From Wenyingzhuangia heitensis (GTDB taxonomy: Bacteria; Bacteroidota; Bacteroidia; Flavobacteriales; Flavobacteriaceae): a DNA stretch of 64,000 bases. Shown piece by piece: positions 36,914 to 44,423 of the stretch (positions are counted from its first letter, which is position 1; each line of letters starts with the position of its first letter). The stretch covers positions 124,001-188,000 of the forward strand of contig NZ_JAASQL010000003.1 in NCBI RefSeq assembly GCF_011762155.1, in the 5' to 3' direction. The notes under the pieces were generated by a model that was not told the DNA's origin, searched no databases, and was given only the letters and a program-made list of their open reading frames with translations. The position numbers and the translations under genes are program-made.

Positions 36914-37930
36914 TTATAATTGACAATCCATTAACACCTTTAATCCATCAGGATTTTTATCGATATTTTCAAAAACAGTTTGAATGTTAGACAATGGCTG
37001 AACATCTGTTATCATTTGTTCAAATGGCAATTCATTTGCTGTAATTAATTGGATTGATTTTTCATAATCTTCTTTCTCGTATACACGAGCACCGATTAAA
37101 CTTAATTCTTTCCAGAAAAATTTAAATAAATCAACTTCTTTTTTAACTCCGTGAATAGCAACCATTACAATTCTACCACAAATTCCTGCTACTTCACACA
37201 TAATATCTAAAGCAGGTTGTACACCAGCTACTTCAAAAACAACATCTGCTCTTTTGTTTTCTGTTTTACTTTTAACGTATTCTACTAAATCAACCTCTAA
37301 TGGACTAACAGCATCAAAACCTAATTCTTTAGCTTTTGCAATACGAGTTGGGTTTACTTCAGAAATAATTACTTGAGCCCCTACTTCTTTAGCAACCATA
37401 GCTACCAATAATCCAATTGGGCCACCACCTAAAACAACAGCAGTTTCTCCTTTTACCAATCCACTTCTACGAACATCGTGAGTAGCTACTGATAAAGGTT
37501 CTATTAAAGCTGCTAATTTTAAATCTGTAGTTTCTTGTAATTTGTGCAATGTAAAAGCAGGTACATTCCAATATTGCTGCATAGAACCTGGACTATCAAT
37601 TCCAATAAATTTTAAATCTTCACAAATATGATTGAATCCTTTGTCAGATGCTTTTACTTTTCTATCGTCTAATGGACGAACTACTACTTTATCTCCAACG
37701 GCATAACCTGTAACTCCCTCTCCAACAGCATCAATTGTTCCAGACATTTCGTGACCAATTGTCTGAGGCATTTCAACTCTCTTATCCATCATACCATGAT
37801 AAATATGAACATCTGTTCCACAAACTCCTGAATAAGCTACCTTAATTCTAACTTCACCGTTTAAAGGTTGCTCAATTTCTTTCTCAATTACCCCAAAGGT
37901 TTTATCACCTTTATATATTGTTGCTTTCAT
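36914..37930 (-). CDS. Zn-dependent alcohol dehydrogenase for a C5 hydroxyl (L-KDGal or L-galactonate)
   Basis: The 338-aa MDR protein has catalytic-zinc ligands Cys37 (GVCGTD), His60-Glu61 (GHE) and Glu144 (LIEPLSVATHD), and the Rossmann motif GGGPIGLLVA at 168-177. The structural-zinc lobe (about 84-104) has kept only Cys103 of the usual four Cys. First gene of the operon. Best call: 2-dehydro-3-deoxy-L-galactonate 5-dehydrogenase. The family also contains L-galactonate 5-dehydrogenase (LgoD), which oxidises the same centre, so it could serve both routes. Its start is 18 bp from an operator-like palindrome. Confidence 0.82.
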   Translation of the reverse strand: MKATIYKGDKTFGVIEKEIEQPLNGEVRIKVAYSGVCGTDVHIYHGMMDKRVEMPQTIGHEMSGTIDAVGEGVTGYAVGDKVVVRPLDDRKVKASDKGFNHICEDLKFIGIDSPGSMQQYWNVPAFTLHKLQETTDLKLAALIEPLSVATHDVRRSGLVKGETAVVLGGGPIGLLVAMVAKEVGAQVIISEVNPTRIAKAKELGFDAVSPLEVDLVEYVKSKTENKRADVVFEVAGVQPALDIMCEVAGICGRIVMVAIHGVKKEVDLFKFFWKELSLIGARVYEKEDYEKSIQLITANELPFEQMITDVQPLSNIQTVFENIDKNPDGLKVLMDCQL

Positions 37931-37948
37931 CTTAAAATTATTTAGATT

Positions 37949-37976
37949 CCAAATAAGGAACTAGTTTCTTATTTGG
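37949..37976. promoter_or_regulatory. Operator-like 28-bp palindrome, promoter-proximal
   Basis: CCAAATAAG-N10-CTTATTTGG with centre GAACTAGTTTC. It covers the expected transcription start just downstream of the TATATTTG element, 18 bp before the dehydrogenase ATG. It is related base for base to the site at 38028-38055. Probably bound by the IclR-family regulator encoded upstream. Confidence 0.7.
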
Positions 37977-37978
37977 AA

Positions 37979-37986
37979 CAAATATA
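37979..37986 (-). promoter_or_regulatory. -7 element of the anhydrogalactose operon
   Basis: Minus-strand TATATTTG, an exact TAnnTTTG match, lies 3 bp upstream of the proximal palindrome and 49 bp before the ATG. No clear TTG -33, which would fit a promoter needing or escaping a regulator. Confidence 0.6.
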
Positions 37987-38027
37987 CAATTAATTGTAAA
38001 AATTACACTTTTTTACATAAAAAAATA

Positions 38028-38055
38028 CCAAATATGAAATTAGTTTCATATTTGG
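38028..38055. promoter_or_regulatory. Operator-like 28-bp palindrome, distal
   Basis: CCAAATATGAAA-N4-TTTCATATTTGG, a perfect palindrome in both 12-bp arms, extended by T-A on either side. Centre to centre it is 79 bp from the proximal site. Its position upstream of the -7 element suggests cooperative binding or looping. Confidence 0.7.
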
Positions 38056-38106
38056 TACTCATATCATCAAAAAAAGTCAGTAAAAACAAGGGGACTGAAC
38101 CAAAAA

Positions 38107-38147
38107 AAACTCATAAACAGTTAGTTAAACAACTATTTATGAGTTTT
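38107..38147 (-). terminator. Intrinsic terminator after the IclR gene
   Basis: AAACTCATAAA/TTTATGAGTTT stem with a longer inner loop that itself contains AGTT/AACT, followed on the minus strand by a T-run. It separates the regulator gene from the operon it probably controls. Confidence 0.8.
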
Positions 38148-38172
38148 ATTTTTTCTTTTTAGAAAGAAAAAA

Positions 38173-38961
38173 TTAACCTACATATCCTAATTTAAGGGAT
38201 ATTTCTTTCGCATATTTTGCAATTACTTCTCCTTTTTTCTCAAAATCTTTAGAAGGCAATCGTCCATGTGGTGCGGTAATCCATATTGCTGCTACAGGAA
38301 CTCCATACTCGTTAAAAATTGGAGCACCCACACAATTAATACCTTGTATATCCTCGCCATTATCTACTGCGTAACCAACTTTTTTAACTTGCTTAAGCTG
38401 CTCTTTAAACACATCTTTTGATGTTAGTGTGTTTTCTGTAAAAGGAGTAAACTTAATTGTATCTACAATTGTATTCATTTCTTTGTCTGGTAAATGAGCA
38501 AGAATAGATTTCCCCCCCACAGAACTGTGTAAACTAAACTGAGTTCCTTGTTCTACAAATAATTTTACAGGATAAGAGGATGCCACTTGTTCTAAAATAG
38601 TTCCTTTGTCTCCAATAATAATACCTAGCATTACAGACTCCTTTAACTCATCTCTTGTAGCTCTCATTATATCTATAGAAACCTCAGCAATACTTTGTTC
38701 ATTCATTGCAGACAAACCAAGTGTTAACATTTTTCTAGAAAGTGTGATCTTTTTGGTCGTTTCATTTTTCTGAAGATAGTTTTTAAATATTAATGTACTT
38801 ACTATTCTAAATGCTGTTGTTTTAGTTATGGATAAATTTTCTATAATTTCTGCCAAAGTTAACCCGCCTTTACAAGTTGCTAGCAATTCAATTATCATTA
38901 ATCCACGTTCTAAATTTGGAACGTTATATATAGGCTTACTCTCTTCTTTTAAAATACTCAT
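38173..38961 (-). CDS. IclR-family transcriptional regulator
   Basis: The 262-aa protein has an N-terminal winged helix-turn-helix (about 14-75, with LTLAEIIENLSITKTTAFRIVSTL) and an IclR effector-binding domain (about 85-262). The effector part shows GGKSILAHLPDKEM, VDNGEDIQGINCVGAPIFNEYG and a ...VAAIWITAP core. IclR proteins often respond to sugar acids such as KDG. It lies directly upstream of, and in the same direction as, the anhydrogalactose operon, with two matching palindromes between. Repressor is the most likely mode because one site covers the start of transcription. Confidence 0.92.
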   Translation of the reverse strand: MSILKEESKPIYNVPNLERGLMIIELLATCKGGLTLAEIIENLSITKTTAFRIVSTLIFKNYLQKNETTKKITLSRKMLTLGLSAMNEQSIAEVSIDIMRATRDELKESVMLGIIIGDKGTILEQVASSYPVKLFVEQGTQFSLHSSVGGKSILAHLPDKEMNTIVDTIKFTPFTENTLTSKDVFKEQLKQVKKVGYAVDNGEDIQGINCVGAPIFNEYGVPVAAIWITAPHGRLPSKDFEKKGEVIAKYAKEISLKLGYVG

Positions 38962-38986
38962 TTAGTGTATTATTCATTAACAATCA

Positions 38987-38994
38987 CAAAAATA
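38987..38994 (-). promoter_or_regulatory. -7 element of the IclR gene
   Basis: Minus-strand TATTTTTG, matching TAnnTTTG, 25 bp before the ATG. TTG-containing sequence lies 13-16 bp further upstream, slightly closer than usual. Confidence 0.5.
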
Positions 38995-39398
38995 GTCATT
39001 ATTTCTACAACAAAATCATTTAACAAAAGTCATCTTACTTAAAAAAGGAACTGAACATTTAGTTTATAGCACCTAAAAGCAACATTCTTTTTCAATTTTA
39101 AACAAAACATAAATTCAATAACATTAGCAACCTAAAAAAGCATAATCCACAATATTTATCTATAGAAAGATCTAAACATTTTACAAAAGAGAGACAATAC
39201 ATACTAAAAAAATAGATACGCAAACTAGACATTAACTGTACTGCAAACCAATATACACTCAACAAAAACAGCCAACTAGAAACAAAAAACATCTAATAAA
39301 ATATGTTTTAACACTAACTAAAATAGAAAACTATACAATTTTTTAAAATAGTTTGTAATTTGCAGTACTTGACAACAAATACAAAATCCTTTAGTTCA
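38995..39398. other. Divergent intergenic region between IclR and a TPR/HTH regulator
   Basis: About 400 bp of AT-rich DNA with no gene I can support. It holds one ACTAGACA (CTAGAC at 39225-39230), the same motif found upstream of the second regulator and the galactanase genes. Short open frames here have no recognisable features or start signals. Confidence 0.5.
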
Positions 39399-40994
39399 AT
39401 GAACAAAGCTCTATATAATATATTCTTATTTTGTTTACTTATAAGCACAACTATATACTCTCAGAGAAAAAAAGATAGTTTATATATAGAGGCTGATAAA
39501 TTAAAACACAAAGACCCTAAGCTTGCCATAGATCTTTTTGAAAGATCTTATGAGCAATCTCTTGAAAAAAAAGATACTGTAAAGGCTATTGATGCTTTGA
39601 TAGGAAAAGGTAAAATTCATAGTCACACTATGAATTATAGCAGATCTTATGATGATTACTGGAAAGCCCTTTTATTAGCAGAAAAAATAGACTCTAAAAC
39701 TTTTATAAATAGATTACATCAATCTCTTGGATGGCTATATAGTTTTTACAATAGAGATGAAGAGGCCATAGAAAACTTTAACAAATCCATTGCCATTAGT
39801 AAAGTAATGGTAAAAAAGAAGTACGCTCCCAAAGGTTATATTTTTTCAGATTATTTTGCCTTAGCCAATTTTTATAGAGTTAGACAACAAAACAAACTAC
39901 ATAATATCTATTTAGACAGCTGTATACAATCTATAGATAACGTAAAAAGAAGTTACTATCTAGAAGCTGAAATAGGCTACAAACTTACCCTAGAAAAAAA
40001 ATACAATAAAGCACTCAAAAAGCTTAATGAATCTAAAAAATACTTTCAAGAAAACGCCCCTTCTTATTTAGTAATCATTAATCATTTAATTGGGAATACT
40101 TATAAAGAAAAAGGAGATTTATCTAAAGCCAAATTACATTTTATAGAATCTATTGATTTATCTAACAGATATAGTAGTCATACCAATTACAAAATAATGG
40201 ACTATGACAAACTTACTGATATATACAGATTAGAAAAAAATTATGAAAAAGCTTTTCATTATCAGAAACTATCCAAGGAATTAAACGAATCCATTTTTGG
40301 AAGTAAAAGCGAAAACAATCAAACATTATTTAAGCTAAAAGACACTTATAGAATAGCCAAAGAGAAGCAAGAAAAACTAGAGGCTATTAGAAAGATAAAA
40401 CTGTTAGAACAAGAAGAGTATATATGGTTCTTAAAACATATTTTATTAGGTGTATGTATCTGTTTTCTAATAATATCTATTATTATATTTATAAGAAACT
40501 TAAAAATTAGTCACGAAAAAGAGAAAAAAACTATTGAAGAAAAACAAAAACTAGAACTTGATAGAAAAAACGAAGTCTTAGAATTAAAAAACAAAGAGCT
40601 AACCGCTTCTGCACTTCAGCTAATAGAAAAAGAAGAGTTTCTTAAAAACTTAAAAAACAAACTTTCTAAACAAAAAGATAATGTTGACGTTAAAGTAATT
40701 AACCGAATGGTGAATACTATACAAGGAAGTCCTAGCAGTAACTGGAAAGAATTTGAAGCACGATTTACGAGTATCAACCAAAGTTTTTACACCAATTTAA
40801 AAGAAAAATTTCCTAAACTAGGACAAACAGATCAAAAGATTTGTGCACTTATTAAATTGAATTTCTCTAGTAAAGAAATGTCATCCTTGCTGGGTATTTC
40901 TGTAGAAAGTGTACACACATCTAGATATAGACTAAGAAAGAAACTAGGCCTAGAACGCAATGATAGTTTGAGTGATTTTATCAACTCTATTTAA
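39399..40994 (+). CDS. Membrane-anchored TPR/coiled-coil/HTH regulator
   Basis: I choose the ATG at 39399 because MNKALYNIFLFCLLISTTIYS is a clean signal sequence; an upstream TTG at 39360 is less likely. The 531-aa protein has TPR-like helices (about 25-325, e.g. EEAIENFNKSIAIS), one transmembrane segment (about 348-370) and a Lys/Glu-rich coiled coil. A LuxR-type HTH begins near 474: GQTDQKICALIKLNFSSKEM. Its C-terminal 140 residues are nearly the same as those of the 46217 regulator. Likely a one-component transmembrane regulator of the surrounding galactan genes. Confidence 0.8.
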   Translation: MNKALYNIFLFCLLISTTIYSQRKKDSLYIEADKLKHKDPKLAIDLFERSYEQSLEKKDTVKAIDALIGKGKIHSHTMNYSRSYDDYWKALLLAEKIDSKTFINRLHQSLGWLYSFYNRDEEAIENFNKSIAISKVMVKKKYAPKGYIFSDYFALANFYRVRQQNKLHNIYLDSCIQSIDNVKRSYYLEAEIGYKLTLEKKYNKALKKLNESKKYFQENAPSYLVIINHLIGNTYKEKGDLSKAKLHFIESIDLSNRYSSHTNYKIMDYDKLTDIYRLEKNYEKAFHYQKLSKELNESIFGSKSENNQTLFKLKDTYRIAKEKQEKLEAIRKIKLLEQEEYIWFLKHILLGVCICFLIISIIIFIRNLKISHEKEKKTIEEKQKLELDRKNEVLELKNKELTASALQLIEKEEFLKNLKNKLSKQKDNVDVKVINRMVNTIQGSPSSNWKEFEARFTSINQSFYTNLKEKFPKLGQTDQKICALIKLNFSSKEMSSLLGISVESVHTSRYRLRKKLGLERNDSLSDFINSI

Positions 40995-40995
40995 C

Positions 40996-41029
40996 AAAAA
41001 AAGAACCTCTTGAAAGAGGTTCTTTTTTT
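40996..41029. terminator. Bidirectional intrinsic terminator
   Basis: 15-bp stem AAGAACCTCT/AGAGGTTCTT with A and T tails (arms 40996-41010 and 41015-41029, TGAA loop), between the convergent regulator and the lipoprotein gene. Confidence 0.93.
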
Positions 41030-41038
41030 GTATAAAAC

Positions 41039-41731
41039 TTATTCTAGCGTAAAACTATACACTTGTGAATTTGATGAATTTCCTGCCAAATCTTTGGTAA
41101 CGACTTTCCAATAATATGTAGTCCCCGTAATTAACGATATATTCTCTACGGTTTGCAAATTTGTAGTGGCATGTTTGGTTGTTGGATTTGAATTTGTATC
41201 TAAATACAACTCATACTCTTTTATATCATTATCAACATCATTCCCACTCCATTCTATAGTAACAGAAGAAGTTACAATTATCTCTTCATTTGTAGGATTC
41301 AATAATTTTGCTGGAAAAGGAATATAATTCTCTACTCCCTCTGCAGCCATATAAAACTCCCAAAGACTACTTGTTGCTGTTATTTGAGATCCTTTTTTTA
41401 ATGAAACCACCGACCAAGAATACGGAACACCTCTTAAAAGATTCACCTCTTTAAAGTTTGTATTTGCAGTAAATTCTTTCACTACCCCCGTATTTAAGCT
41501 TTCTACTTTTAACAAATAAGAGTCTGCATTTTCTGCTTTCTGCCACTTAAACTCTAAAACAGCTTCGGTATCAGACACAACAATCCCTCCTTCACATTCT
41601 TCATTCTCCGCAGGATATACTAATACTGCTTTTTGAGGTTCTAAAACCATTTCTTCAGAATCTTTATTCCCTCCACAAGAAATAGCAATTAAAAGAATTA
41701 AACCAATTGCTAGATTTTTTATATTCTTCAT
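41039..41731 (-). CDS. Lipoprotein with fibronectin type III-like domains
   Basis: The 230-aa protein has a lipobox (AISC, Cys19) and two beta-sandwich domains with the Fn3-like pattern, e.g. VTIEWSGNDVDNDIKEYELYLDTNSNPT and LITGTTYYWKVVTKDLAGNSSNSQVYSFTL. It has no catalytic motif. Such proteins are common on the flavobacterial surface and often bind or present other proteins. Its link to galactan use is by position only. Confidence 0.75.
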   Translation of the reverse strand: MKNIKNLAIGLILLIAISCGGNKDSEEMVLEPQKAVLVYPAENEECEGGIVVSDTEAVLEFKWQKAENADSYLLKVESLNTGVVKEFTANTNFKEVNLLRGVPYSWSVVSLKKGSQITATSSLWEFYMAAEGVENYIPFPAKLLNPTNEEIIVTSSVTIEWSGNDVDNDIKEYELYLDTNSNPTTKHATTNLQTVENISLITGTTYYWKVVTKDLAGNSSNSQVYSFTLE

Positions 41732-41977
41732 ATTATCGTTTTTATTGAACTATAAATTTTGATTTACCTATAAATAACTATTGCCAAGTAAAAGAAACTA
41801 TAAATATTTTTCAAAACAAGTACTATTTTAAGGGTTAGTGTTTCAAATATAAGAGCTAATTCTAAACAAAAGAGCAACTATACACTCAATAAACACTATA
41901 AAACATCAAGTTAATTGATTTGTTATAACACAAAAAACATATGAGTTAGACAACTGAAATTTAACTAATTAAAAAAC
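41732..41977. promoter_or_regulatory. Upstream region and promoter of the Fn3-like lipoprotein
   Basis: Minus-strand TATATTTG (41844-41851) with a TTG at 41875-41877 (23-bp spacer) fits the Bacteroidota promoter and gives a leader of about 100 nt. Nothing else recognisable in this stretch, which ends at the terminator of the next gene pair. Confidence 0.55.
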
Positions 41978-42019
41978 AAAAGCTCCGCTAAAAGATTTTG
42001 ATCTTTTAGCGGAGCTTTT
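41978..42019. terminator. Intrinsic terminator after the DUF4197 gene
   Basis: 19-bp perfect stem containing GCTCCGCTAAAAGAT (arms 41978-41996 and 42001-42019) with a TTTG loop and T-run on the minus strand, 18 bp after the stop. Confidence 0.94.
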
Positions 42020-42037
42020 TACTCTATTAATGTATTT

Positions 42038-42751
42038 TTATTTACCGTCTTGTAATGCAAATACTTTTTGCAATAATACGGTAGACCTTTCACCAATATC
42101 TGTTCTAATTTTTTGTTCTTCAATCGCTATCATGGTATACACTCCTGTTAAGGCTTTTTCCGTAACATAATCTGTTAAGTCTGGATTTACTTTGGTAATA
42201 AACGGAATTTGATTGTATTTGTCTATTAGCAACGTCCATATTTCTGCAGCTCCAACTTTGTCAAAAGAATTTTTAATTACAGGACTAAAGGAAGCGTATA
42301 ATTTATCGTTTGTAGTTGCTGTTAAATAGTTGGTAGCAGCATTGTTACTTCCCATTAATATATTTTTCGCATCGTTAAAACTCATGTTTTTAATAGCGTC
42401 TACAAAAATAGGTGTAGCTGTTTTTACGGCATCTGATGCGGTTGCATTTAAAGCTATCAACCCTTTGTCTGCCAAATCACTCAATCCAAATTTTCGTAGA
42501 GTCTCATCTACTTTTTTCAACTCCTCTGGCAAAGCAATTCTAACCAACTCGTTACTGTAAAATCCTTTGTCTTGGGTTAATTTACTTACCTGGTCTGATA
42601 TTCCTTTATCCAAAGCTTGTTTTAAACCTTGTGAAATATCTAAACTAGAAATTGGATTTTCTGTTCCTATAGGTAAATTACTTACAATATGACTTAATTC
42701 TGCACAGTTTGTTAAACTAAGTGCCAAAACAATTACTAGTATTTTTCTCAT
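42038..42751 (-). CDS. DUF4197 family lipoprotein
   Basis: The 237-aa protein has a probable lipobox (LTNC, Cys16) and a mostly helical body typical of DUF4197, with KGFYSNELVRIALPEELKKV and MGSNNAATNYL and the ending ...IRTDIGERSTVLLQKVFALQDGK. The function of the family is unknown; members are periplasmic. It lies 3 bp after the small Cys-rich gene and ends at a strong terminator. Probably a housekeeping passenger rather than part of the galactan system. Confidence 0.85.
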   Translation of the reverse strand: MRKILVIVLALSLTNCAELSHIVSNLPIGTENPISSLDISQGLKQALDKGISDQVSKLTQDKGFYSNELVRIALPEELKKVDETLRKFGLSDLADKGLIALNATASDAVKTATPIFVDAIKNMSFNDAKNILMGSNNAATNYLTATTNDKLYASFSPVIKNSFDKVGAAEIWTLLIDKYNQIPFITKVNPDLTDYVTEKALTGVYTMIAIEEQKIRTDIGERSTVLLQKVFALQDGK

Positions 42752-42754
42752 TTT

Positions 42755-42919
<165 letters not shown>

Positions 42920-43041
42920 CTATTTTTTTTTTAAAACATTCACAAAAATAGAAAAGTAAAAAACAATACGTCTTTATTAAATTGTAAATAATCCCTTAAA
43001 TATCCTAATTTAAATCCGCAGACTTTTTTTAATAAATAAAG

Positions 43042-43049
43042 TACCTTTG
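43042..43049 (+). promoter_or_regulatory. -7 element of the methyltransferase gene
   Basis: TACCTTTG matches TAnnTTTG and lies 20 bp before the ATG at 43070. It rules out the in-frame ATG at 43052, which would be at about the transcription start. Confidence 0.65.
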
Positions 43050-43069
43050 CATTGTACAAATTACTTTTT

Positions 43070-43780
43070 ATGAATGATGTTTTAGGAACTGCTTTAAAAG
43101 CTTTTTATTTTGATAATAACACACAAGATAAATTGCTCACCAACTCTTCTATTTCTGAAGAAGACGAATTGCCTTTACCTTATTTATTAAGAACGTATAA
43201 AGACATGCCAGCCATTGAACAAAAAGCTTTGCAACTAGCCAAGGGGAAAACTTTAGATGTTGGCTGTGGTGCAGGGAGCCATTCCTTATACTTACAAAAA
43301 AAAGGATTACAGGTAACCGCTATAGATATTTCTGAGGGTGCCATAGAAGTAGCTAAAGACAGAGGAATTACAAACTCCCAAGTTACCGATATTTACAATT
43401 TTAAAACCGATGAAAAATTTGACACCATTTTGGTGTTAATGAACGGAACCGGTATTTGTGGTAAACTAACTAATTTAGCTAGCTTTTTAAATTATTTAAC
43501 TGATTTTTTAACTCCTAATGGACAAATTTTAATAGACTCATCGGACATAGTTTATATGTTTGAAGATGAAAACGGAGACCACTGGATAGATGCCAGTCAA
43601 GAATATTATGGAGAAGTCCAATTTTGGATGAACTATAAAGAGCAACAATCTGAAACTTTTGATTGGCTGTATGTAGATTACAACACGCTACAACGTTGTG
43701 CTGTTTACAATGGCATGAATTGTGAACTTATGGCAGAAGGAGAACATTACGATTATTTAGCTAAAATCACCAAAAACTAA
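43070..43780 (+). CDS. Class I SAM-dependent methyltransferase
   Basis: I choose MNDVLGTALKAF at 43070 (236 aa), given the promoter position. The SAM-binding motif I is TLDVGCGAGSHSLYL, followed by the acidic end of strand 2 (VTAIDISEGAIEVA). The C-terminal part has aromatic-rich EVQFWMNYKEQQSETFDWLYVDYN. The substrate is unknown; the general fold is that of UbiE/tellurite-resistance-like methyltransferases. It is followed 3 bp later by a DUF1684 gene. Confidence 0.83.
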   Translation: MNDVLGTALKAFYFDNNTQDKLLTNSSISEEDELPLPYLLRTYKDMPAIEQKALQLAKGKTLDVGCGAGSHSLYLQKKGLQVTAIDISEGAIEVAKDRGITNSQVTDIYNFKTDEKFDTILVLMNGTGICGKLTNLASFLNYLTDFLTPNGQILIDSSDIVYMFEDENGDHWIDASQEYYGEVQFWMNYKEQQSETFDWLYVDYNTLQRCAVYNGMNCELMAEGEHYDYLAKITKN

Positions 43781-43783
43781 TCC

Positions 43784-44383
43784 ATGAAAAAGTTTCTTAT
43801 TGTTATATTACTAATTTCTCAGTTTGTTTCTGCTCAAAGTAAAAGTTATCAGCAAGAAATAAATAAGCATAGAACAGAATTAAACGAATACTTTAAAGAC
43901 AAAAATAAAAGTCCATTAGCTAAAAGTAAAATCAAAAAATTTACGGGTTTGCCTTTTTTCAAAACTCAAGAAAAATACAAAGTAAACGCAAAGCTTAGTT
44001 ATACATTTAACAGTCCTGTTACCTATATTAGTAATACTGCAGGAAAAACAGAAGCATACCAACAATATGCTTTGGCAAGTTTTAGTATTGATGGAAAGCA
44101 ATTATCATTACGCATTTATCAAAGTTTAAGCTTACTAAAAAAGAAAGGCTTTGAGAACTATTTATTTATTCCTTTTACCGATAACAGCAATGGTAAAACC
44201 ACCTACAATGGAGGAAGATATTTAGATACAACTATTCCAGAAACCCCTACTGGAACTATTGTTTTAGATTTTAACAAAGCTTACAACCCTTATTGTGCCT
44301 ATAATAAAAACTACATTTGTCCAATTCCTCCTAAAAACAATCATTTAGATATTGAAATTTTAGCTGGTGTAAAATATAAATAA
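43784..44383 (+). CDS. DUF1684 family secreted protein
   Basis: The 199-aa protein has a signal peptide (1-17, ending VSAQ) and the DUF1684 signature near the C-terminus: YNGGRYLDTTIPETPTGTIVLDFNKAYNPYCAYNKNYICPIPP. The family's function is not settled. It is co-transcribed with the methyltransferase, 3 bp apart. Confidence 0.88.
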   Translation: MKKFLIVILLISQFVSAQSKSYQQEINKHRTELNEYFKDKNKSPLAKSKIKKFTGLPFFKTQEKYKVNAKLSYTFNSPVTYISNTAGKTEAYQQYALASFSIDGKQLSLRIYQSLSLLKKKGFENYLFIPFTDNSNGKTTYNGGRYLDTTIPETPTGTIVLDFNKAYNPYCAYNKNYICPIPPKNNHLDIEILAGVKYK

Positions 44384-44423
44384 GCTTATTGTATTTATTT
44401 AACAAAAACAGAAATGATAATTG

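Noticed and set aside
39002-39392. Short minus-strand frame of 64 codons in the IclR/regulator gap
   Set aside because: It has low-complexity hydrophobic translation, no promoter or neighbour support, and lies in a divergent promoter region.
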